From: Eutreptiella sp. 'Long Island Sound 2002'
Lineage: Eukaryota; Euglenozoa; Euglenophyceae; Eutreptiales; Eutreptiaceae
DNA: 64,000 bases
Assembly (NCBI GenBank): GCA_964036045.1
Contig: OZ038378.1
Coordinates: 36,643,228-36,707,227, forward strand
Direction of reading: 5' to 3'
Shown: one piece after another, positions 57,156-64,000 of the stretch
How the letters are laid out: the number at the start of each line of letters is the position of its first letter
How positions within the stretch are numbered: position 1 is the stretch's first letter
The notes under the pieces: generated by a model
What the model saw: only the letters and a program-made list of their open reading frames with translations
Database searches by the model: none
Told to the model about the DNA's origin: nothing
Position numbers and translations under genes: made by a program

Positions 57156-57420
57156 AAGGGATGAATAGCCTAGAATAAAGGAAAAACATCGCTTGTCATG
57201 TAGGCTTCTACCAATGGTGATGACAATTTGTTCATATATCACCTCTATACCACCTCTTCCAGCCCTGTAAGGCCCTCTACATGGCGTCCATGGACCCTAA
57301 AACCATAAAAAAGAGTGGTTTTTGGCTAGAAAAGTGTGAATTTCTCAAATTCTGTGCCTGCCAATCTGGATTGTTTTAGGTCAGCAGCAAGGTATTGATC
57401 TCAGGGACACGCTCATGCCT
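57156..57420 (+). other. Spacer, no gene seen
   Basis: Short non-repetitive stretch between the satellites and the minus-strand frames. Nothing recognised. Confidence 0.5.
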
Positions 57421-58903
57421 CTACTTCGCTTCCAACTGCGAAAAAAAGTGGACTTTTTGGCGATTTTCTATTGCGCACGGCGGTCGGGAATCTGAAACTC
57501 CCGTACGCGGCAGTTGTTGACAGTTGATCTGCGGCTCCAGCTCCAGCGACAGCATAATTGTGTTAAAAATTTGAGAAAACACAAAAAACAACAGCACTAC
57601 TGTGTGCAGTTTGATATCGCCGTTCTGAAAATGCATGACTTTGAATTTTGGGAAAAAACAGCTGCTAAAATCATAGGGGTGGGGGGCTGGGTAACGGAGT
57701 GGTCTTTGATCTGGGGTGGGATCAAGGGCGTGTTGAAGAAACTGGTGTATATTGTCATCAGGAATGCTTAGTGTTTGAAGCGCTTCGCTAAGGCTATAGT
57801 CTGTAATAAGACCATTCGTGCATGAGGTTTCTTTGGCGGTGGCGAGGAGAACACAGGATTGGTGGACCTGTGTAGCAAAAAAACATCGGCGCTTGCTTGG
57901 AGATGGTGCCATGAAACAAGTTGTAACGGGGCAGTGCGGTGACGCTGTGGGAAGGTGTACAGCGGGCGTAGCTGAAATTCTCAGGGTGAAAAATAGCGGA
58001 AACTTTGCACAACACGGGGTTCAGGCGGTGAAACGACTTGAAGGTGGTGCGCCACCCGCAAGGTTGGCTCTCAAAGCATCCACACAGATTTATAAAGTCG
58101 CAGAGGGCAGATACCCCAGCGCCAACATTGAAGGGGGAGTAAGGGGAATATACTTCGCTGTTACGTTGCAGCGAAGCATATTGTCCCTCATAAGCGTCTT
58201 CCATAGTTGGTACGCGTAAGTCATAGAACTTTTGCAAGAGAGTTATACACCCCTGTGTGCATGAGGGGTGGAGGTTGGTCTTTCCCTCGTTCACGACGAG
58301 AAACACATGGCTGGTGTTCGAAAAGCAGGAGCGCCAGCCTCGAGTGCCAGGATCGAGGTCGTGCTTACGATCGCTGATGCGGTTGCTGTGCGCCTGCATA
58401 AACACACACTTGAAACCTGCGAAGGGACAAGATTCATGCTCTTTCGTGGGGTCGCCCTGAGCCCCGCATCTTCTATTGTGAAGAATGCTGAAAATGGACA
58501 TACACAAAGTACAAACAAGGAATTCAAGGCAGAGTGCCAAAATACATGTGTCCCAGGAGCTAACTCGGTGCGTAGAGTTATTCCGAGGGAACTGTGGAGC
58601 ATTGCGGGCCGCGACAATGATGTTACACACGGAATGGGAGTTTGGGTAACATACTTCGCTCTTGCGACTGAGCGGAGCATATTTCAGGGGGTCCGGTAAC
58701 TCCGTCTCTGCCTCCGCAATCGGATATTGACATGCATGAACTGCTCTCTTGGCCTCATGTGTGTCATGGTAGAGAATACTGAAGAGAGACGGCAGGTCAT
58801 ACATCCAAACATCAAAGGGAAGCGACATGGAATCATCCGCAGCAAGCTTGACAAAGACAAAGCGGCACTTGTCATTCATTTTTATTTCGGGGTTCAGGCA
58901 CAT
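57421..58903 (-). CDS. Uncharacterised minus-strand frames downstream of the AlkB-like domain
   Basis: Two overlapping frames (58903-57794, 369 codons; 57912-57421, 163 codons) read in the direction of the AlkB-like gene. Parts look protein-like, e.g. SLSEALQTLSIPDDNIHQF in the second. The first is Cys-rich with no recognised domain and contains two hairpin repeats. It could be a continuation of the AlkB gene broken by frameshift, an untranslated region, or chance. I do not assign a function. Confidence 0.25.
58147..58182. repeat. Hairpin-forming inverted repeat, with a relative at 58648-58683
   Basis: AATATACTTCGCTG and CAGCGAAGCATATT flank an 8-base loop, 13 of 14 positions pairing. About 500 bp away AACATACTTCGCTC and GAGCGGAGCATATT form the same structure with three mismatches. 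The two are clearly related and sit in the same orientation. Confidence 0.7.
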
Positions 58904-59540
58904 TGCGGAAGATCAGTGCTGTGCGTTGGGTTCTGTTGCCTGTTTCTCCTTCCCATTCATGTTCCACACGTGCCGGTATGCCATGTTTCCATTTCTTGAA
59001 GCACTCTCCCGTCATGGCTAGAGCCGTACAACGCAGGTGATAGAACGTAATTGGCTGAGAGCCACGTTCTTCATGTGGCGTGAAAAAAATGGGAACAGAT
59101 CCCTGCAACCCGATAGTCACGACGGCATCACCTAGAAGCGAATTTTCAGTGTGATCACCTATTCCCACACGAGGCTCATACACCGCGACAGTGCACTGAT
59201 TGAGCGCGTGATCAATACGGCTGTTCAAGAGGAGTTGCGCAGCAATATGATGTGCTTGCGCTAAGAACTCAGTGATGGCAGTTGAGGGTTGCACATTTTG
59301 GCCTTTCAGGTCGAACTCAAAGCCGCAATGTTTGAATTTTTGCCTCGCGGTGCAATCCCAATCAATGACCTCCTCACTCAATCTTGTGAGTATTAAATCC
59401 TCTGGTTCAACATCGAAGGCATCTCGATGTATGAACAACCCCGTTACCTCTTGGGCCTCAGAGTCCTGTGGTGACACATTAGCTTGAGAGGGTGCATTCT
59501 TTTTTGTTACGCAGTGGGTGGCTCTTGGTGTAGCCTTCAA
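58872..59540 (-). CDS. AlkB-like 2-oxoglutarate/Fe(II) dioxygenase domain
   Basis: The domain matches AlkB homologues: YEPRVGIGDHTEN supplies the first iron ligands (His130 and Glu132, where the family has HxD), TGECFKKWKHGIPARV the second His (186), and RTALIFRNV the paired arginines (206 and 212) that bind 2-oxoglutarate, with the same five-residue spacing as AlkB. Known members remove alkyl groups from nucleic acids or modify tRNA. The frame lacks an ATG (it opens with TTG) and joins, one base out of register, to upstream coding sequence, so it is an exon or a frameshifted gene. HxE is rare but occurs in other dioxygenases; activity is uncertain. Confidence 0.78.
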   Translation of the reverse strand: MKATPRATHCVTKKNAPSQANVSPQDSEAQEVTGLFIHRDAFDVEPEDLILTRLSEEVIDWDCTARQKFKHCGFEFDLKGQNVQPSTAITEFLAQAHHIAAQLLLNSRIDHALNQCTVAVYEPRVGIGDHTENSLLGDAVVTIGLQGSVPIFFTPHEERGSQPITFYHLRCTALAMTGECFKKWKHGIPARVEHEWEGETGNRTQRTALIFRNVPEPRNKNE

Positions 59541-59995
59541 TCGGCTTCGATGAGTGCCGCAACAAAGGCCTTTGAGCCGAGCTCCATGCCCGCCACAACA
59601 AGGAGCTGTGCGAGTGGAGCCGTTGGCTCTAGTTTTTCGATTAGGGGGGTTCGTTTCAGTTGTTTCGGGTTTGCACAGACAATGGTCTTTCCGGACATTG
59701 AGTATTGATGTGCAAGTGCCACCGAGTCTGCTGACTGGTATTCAGCCCTGTAAACATGACATTGGTAAGAGGGATCAACCGCCTTTTGCGAGTTTTGGAA
59801 AGGGCCGAGGAGGGCTGCCACAACCTTGGCGTGAAGTTCACGTTCATTTGTGGGTGTCCTTACCTCAAACGAGCATTGGCCGGGGGGTTCGGACCACGTG
59901 TGCGGTGCAATGGGCTTTCAATTATCCCGTGCTTTTGTCTCGGTATTCCCACTACCTGCCCCAAACCTCACATTCTGTGCGTCACTGCCGTAAAA
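59537..59995 (-). CDS. Upstream part of the AlkB-like gene
   Basis: A coherent frame reads from about 59935 (CSFEVRTPTNERELHAKVVA), through YQCHVYRAEYQSADSVALA, to the end LGSKAFVAALIEAD and TGA at 59537, where the AlkB frame takes over with a one-base shift. The first Met is at 59821. Some ALKBH8-type proteins carry an RNA-recognition domain before the AlkB domain; I cannot confirm that here. The start of the gene is not visible. Confidence 0.4.
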
Positions 59996-60129
59996 CATGA
60001 CAATGCCATCGTTGTGGAACAAATTCCACGCAAAAATTGTAACGAATTACATGCGTTGTCGCACGGAACATGGCAGACATCAAGTTTGGCAAGAAGACTA
60101 GTTTTGGACCTCAAGGAGCAACCTTCAAC

Positions 60130-60300
60130 GAACAGCAGCCGTCCGGATGGACGAGTGCGCGCCCGGAGGGTACCCAGCCCCTGCCGGCTACGAACAGCCG
60201 CCGTCCGGACGGACGTGTGTGCGCCCGGAGGGTACCCAGCCCCGGCCGGCTACGATAGCCGCCGTCCGGATAAACGAGTGAGCGCCCCGCAGCAGCGCCC
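60130..60300 (+). repeat. 66-bp tandem repeat, about 2.5 copies
   Basis: CCGTCCGGA-GGACGAGTG, GCGCCCGGAGGGTACCCAGC and CCGGCTACGA boxes recur at about 60140, 60200 and 60263. The array borders the larger satellite. CCGTCCGGACGG is a palindrome. Confidence 0.85.
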
Positions 60301-62320
60301 CGCACAGCAACACAACACACCGAGCGGACACACCGGTGAACAGGAGCCAGGAGGCCCAGGACAACGCACACGCAACACAACACACCGAGCGGCACACCGG
60401 TGAACAAAAGCCAGGAGGCCCAGGACACCGCACACGCAGAACAACACACCGAGCGGGCACACCGGTGAACAGGAGCCAGGAGGCCCAGGACACCGCACAC
60501 GCAACACAACACACCGAGAGGGCGCACCGGTGAACAGGAGCCAGAAGGCCCAGAACACGGCACACGCAAAACAACACACCGAGCGGGCACACCCCTGAAC
60601 AGGAGCCAGGAGGCCCAGGACACCGCACACGCAACACAACACACCGAGCGGGCACACCGGTGAACAGGAGCCAGTTGGCCCAGGACACCGCACACGCAAC
60701 ACAACACACCGAGCGGGCACACCGGTGAACAGGAGCCAGGAGGCCAAGGACACCGCACACCCAACACAACACACCGAGCGGGCACACCGGTGAACAGGAG
60801 CCAGTTGGCCCAGGACACCGCACACGCAAAACAACACACCGAGCGGGCACACCGGTGGACAGGCGCCAGGAGGCCCAGGACACCGCACACGCAAAACAAC
60901 ACACCTAGCGGGCACACCGGTGAACAGGAGCCAGACGGTTCAGGACGCCGCACACGCGAAACAACGCACCGAGCGGGCACACCGGTGAACAGGAGCCAGG
61001 AGGCCCAGGACACCGCACACCCAACACAACACACCGAGCGGGCACACCGGTGAACAGGAGGCAGGAGGCCCAGGACACCGCAAACGCAAAACAACACACC
61101 GAGCGGGCACACCGGTGAACAGGAGCCAGGAGGCCTAGGAAACCGCACACGCAAAACAACACACCGAGCGGGCACACCGGTGAACAGGAGCCAGGAGGCC
61201 CAGGACAACGCTCACGCAACACAACACACCGAGCGGGCACACCGGTGAACAGGAGCCAGGGGGCCCAGGACACCGCACACGCAACACAACACACCGAGCG
61301 GGCACACCGGAGAACAGGAGCCAGGAGGCCCAGGACACCGCACACCCAACACAACACACCGAGCGGGCACACCGGTGAACAGGCGCCAGGAGGCCCAGGA
61401 CACCGCACACGCAAAACGACACACCGAGCGGGCACGGCGGTAAACAGGAGCCAGGCGGCCCAGGACGCCGCACACGCGAAACAACGCACCGAGCGGGCAC
61501 ACCGGTGAACAGGAGTTAGGAGGCCCAGGACACCGCACACCCAACACAACACACCGAGCGGGCACACCAGTGAACAGGAGCCAGGAGACCCAGGACACCG
61601 CACACGCAAAACAACACACCGAGCGGGCACACCGGTGAACAGGAGCCAGGGGGCCCAGGACACCGCACACGCAGAACAACACACCGAGCGGCACACCGGT
61701 GAACAGGACCCAGGTGGCCCAGGACGCCGCACACGCGAAACAACGCACGGAGCGGACCCACCGGTGAACGGGAGCCAGGAGGCCAAGGACACCGCACACG
61801 CAACACAACACACCGAGCGGGCACACCGGTGAACAGGAGCCAGGAGGCCCAGGACACCGCACACCCAACACAACACACCGAGCGGGCACACCGATGAACA
61901 AAAGCCAGATAGCCCAAGACACCGCACATGCAAAACAACACACCGAGCGGGCACACCGGTGAACAGGAGCCAGAAGGCCCAGGACACCGCACACGCAAAA
62001 CAACACACCGAGCCGGCACACCGGTGAACAGGAGCCAGGAGGCCCAGGACACCGCACACGCAACACAACACACCGAGCGGGCACACCGGTGAACAGGAGC
62101 CAGGAGGCCCAGGACGCCGCACACGCGAAACAACGCACCGAGCGGGCACACCGGTGAACAGGAGCCAGTTGGCCCAGGACACCGCACACCCACCACAACA
62201 CACCGAGCGGGCACACCGGTGAACAGGAGCCAGGAGGCCGAGGACACCGCACACGCAAAACAACACACCGAGCGGGCACACCGGTGAACATGAGCCAGGA
62301 GGCCCAGGACACCAAATTTT
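60301..62320 (+). repeat. 65-bp satellite, about 31 copies
   Basis: The unit contains AACAGGAGCCAGGAGGCCCA, GGACACCGCACACGCAACAC and ACACCGAGCGGGCACACCGG. The step is 65 bp with occasional 64. Because the plus strand is rich in A and C, stop codons are rare on the minus strand and frames of 365-484 codons appear; 65 is not a multiple of three, so each passes through all phases, and they are not genes. Confidence 0.97.
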
Positions 62321-62444
62321 GGTCGCGGTCGCGTGTCCTGGATCAATGTCTATTTCCAAGATTGATTTCGAAAAATGACGCGATCCAGCTGGGATTTTGC
62401 ATTACAGAATTTTTTAAGTCAATACGTACTCAAATTCTGGTATT
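62321..62444 (+). promoter_or_regulatory. Upstream region of the RanBP2-type zinc finger gene
   Basis: About 120 bp between the satellite and the ATG. It has an A/T-rich part (ATTACAGAATTTTTTAAG, 62400-62418) but no recognisable TATA box at a fixed distance. The promoter is assumed from position only. Confidence 0.3.
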
Positions 62445-63590
62445 ATGATGCCCACCACCCAGGATGTCTCCGCAGAATTCGACACACGCCCACCCCAGGG
62501 TGAGGCAACCCCCTTCGCTGCTGTAGGATTTTGCGGCAGCCTTTACAGACATTCGACACTTTTGCCTACTCACGCACTCGACCGGTACATTGATTGCCAA
62601 GCAGAGCAACTGAAGCAAGCGATAACACGGCACGCCGAATTGCAGCAGCTTCTGGCCCGCATCGATGATTTTCCACGAAGCCCCAAAGTTCTTGAGCGCC
62701 AGCGCTCCTCTTCATGTGCAGCCCTGGACGACAATGCCAGCACGCCGGACCCTGTCCCGTGTGCCCAGTCCGCTGACTATGATCAAGCTCCTCGACAACC
62801 AGTGTGTCCAAGAAGCGACCGTCCATCTCGCTGTACAACAACAACCACACTAAGCTCACCGTCAACCAGCACTTCCTCGCCCAACAGTCGCACTCTTGAA
62901 GTGACGGCCCACAGCCAACCCGACGAAGAGCCACGCCCCCAAGATCAACGCCAAACTGCCCCGTCAGAAGCATTCGACCAAACTCCTGAGCCGACTTCGA
63001 CGACGACTCTCATCCTGTCCTTGGTGGTATGCTTTACTGCCCTCCTTCAACGAATATGCCGTTCACTGCGCTTCAAAACCCGTCCGCGGGCACGCCAACG
63101 ACGCCATCGCCGCATTCAAGGCAGAGTTCGACGCCGTCTGCTATTACAGCTCGGCGCTCGCCCATTCAAAGACGCCTCTCTCAGGCTTCAAGCGACGGGA
63201 CGCCATTTTTGCGACCTAGGTCTGGACCATATCGACTTCTCCAGCCCAGACCACTGTCCTCCACTTCCATCCATCGCCGCCGCCACTGGCTCTTCAAGGA
63301 GAGACCCCCGAGAGCCCCAACGAACTTTCTCTGTGTCAGCCTGTGCGTACAACTCGGCGACAGCGGTTGCATCTCCAGCTTTCTACGCCGAACGAGCTGT
63401 TCAGCCCCGCAGCCTGCTACGGCCAGGAGTCACGGAAATTATCAATGGACCCTGGCGAGACTGGCAATGCTCATGTTCGTACCAAAACTTCCAGCGCCGC
63501 ACAGAGTGCTTAAATTGCGGACAGCCAAAGTTTAAGGAGGCCCAACCTGAGCCTTCACCCACCTACATGCCTGAGTGCCTGCTACAGTGA
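62445..63590 (+). CDS. Protein with C-terminal RanBP2-type zinc finger
   Basis: This is an uninterrupted 381-codon frame with two Met codons at the start and TGA at 63588. Residues 1-85 include a helical stretch with IDCQAEQLKQAITRHAELQQ. Residues 86-185 are rich in Ser, Thr, Pro and Gln, likely disordered. A hydrophobic stretch at about 187-198 (LILSLVVCFTAL) is followed by an Arg-rich segment (RFKTRPRARQRRHRR). The finger near residue 340 reads DWQCSCSYQNFQRRTECLNC, matching RanBP2/FUS fingers (W-x-C ... NF-x-RRT-x-C-x2-C) except that the first cysteines are one residue closer. Such fingers usually bind single-stranded RNA. It is one of the few intact genes here; Gag-like origin cannot be excluded. 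Confidence 0.75.
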   Translation: MMPTTQDVSAEFDTRPPQGEATPFAAVGFCGSLYRHSTLLPTHALDRYIDCQAEQLKQAITRHAELQQLLARIDDFPRSPKVLERQRSSSCAALDDNASTPDPVPCAQSADYDQAPRQPVCPRSDRPSRCTTTTTLSSPSTSTSSPNSRTLEVTAHSQPDEEPRPQDQRQTAPSEAFDQTPEPTSTTTLILSLVVCFTALLQRICRSLRFKTRPRARQRRHRRIQGRVRRRLLLQLGARPFKDASLRLQATGRHFCDLGLDHIDFSSPDHCPPLPSIAAATGSSRRDPREPQRTFSVSACAYNSATAVASPAFYAERAVQPRSLLRPGVTEIINGPWRDWQCSCSYQNFQRRTECLNCGQPKFKEAQPEPSPTYMPECLLQ

Positions 63591-64000
63591 GCATGCAACT
63601 TTCCCTTTGGCCAAAGCCATTCGTGAGGCGAAGCCACATTGGGAGTATATGCTTATGCAGCCGCCAACGATTGTGTTTTGGCGGCTCAACAGGTTTGTTT
63701 GATTCCCTCTTGGCATGACTGCTGATTCGATGAGAATCTGAATTTTCGACTTTGGCCTGAGGCCCTATATGTCACTTTTGGCAGCCCCAACTGCCTATGC
63801 CAGTGGTATATATGCACGAGTCACCTTTCGTTTGGCCCAGGTCCGCGAGTACATGTGAAAATTGCAACCCGCGCCTCCGCTCTGTTGGCGTCTCCAAGGC
63901 GCCTTTATCACTTTTTGCGGTGACACGCAGCAACGCCTTTGCCTTGGTTTCTTCTATTTCCCTTTTCAATGGCAGCGACTGTGTTCCCCCGATTCAAAGT
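63591..64000 (+). other. No gene seen at right edge
   Basis: This is presumably the 3' flank of the zinc finger gene. A minus-strand frame of 65 codons at 63772-63969 (MKREIEETKAKALLRV) is too short and motif-free to call. Confidence 0.45.

Noticed and set aside
60111-62359. Minus-strand frames of 365 to 484 codons
   Set aside because: They lie in the 65-bp satellite, whose complement rarely makes stop codons; the period is not a multiple of three and all phases are open.
63029-63535. 168-codon frame overlapping the RanBP2-type gene
   Set aside because: It lacks the zinc finger, overlaps the longer frame with a recognisable domain, and looks like its shadow.

Overview
The window looks like nuclear DNA of a repeat-rich eukaryote, most likely a microalga or other protist; I cannot name the species. 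The reasons are an LTR retrotransposon with a chromodomain, an APE-type LINE, MULE and PIF-like DNA transposons, an AlkB-type oxygenase, a RanBP2-type zinc finger protein, many satellites and CCCTAA telomere-like tracts. There are no operons, bacterial promoters or rRNA genes, and I recognised no tRNA gene. Nearly all recognisable protein sequence belongs to mobile elements, most of it broken by in-frame stops and single-base frameshifts.

Layout. 1-8398: 3' part of a Ty3/Gypsy chromovirus (gag, protease, a Dam-like methyltransferase domain, RT, RNase H, integrase, chromodomain, 3' LTR). 8399-17640: a very C-rich element with an RNase H protein followed in the same frame by a Ulp1-like protease, then a proline/RS-rich protein and an A/C-rich tail. 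17971-19098: a 53-bp satellite. 19074-24597: a Mutator-like transposase whose frame begins with a ubiquitin-like domain ending LRGG; 1926 bp of it is duplicated head to tail. 24686-26262: a 21-bp minisatellite. 26587-35041: a 4227-bp unit duplicated head to tail. 35388-36566: an unrecognised acidic gene fragment. 36567-42598: mostly non-coding, with clusters of a GGTTGAACCG motif.

42599-54610 is a nested structure: a minus-strand LINE split by a 7786-bp element with inverted ends (44444-52229), which holds a 6320-bp PIF/Harbinger-like element (44585-50904) carrying a transposase and a divergent RING-finger gene. Removing the 7786-bp insert with one copy of an AT dinucleotide puts the LINE frame back in register. 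54640-57155 is a block of ~190-bp satellites; 57421-59995 holds minus-strand coding sequence including an AlkB-like domain; 60130-62320 is satellite, mainly of 65-bp units; 62445-63590 is an intact 381-codon gene with a RanBP2-type zinc finger.

The strongest leads are the ubiquitin-like/transposase fusion, the RNase H-Ulp1 reading frame, and the nested insertion. Ubiquitin-system parts (a Ubl, a Ulp1 protease, a RING finger) occur in three separate mobile elements.
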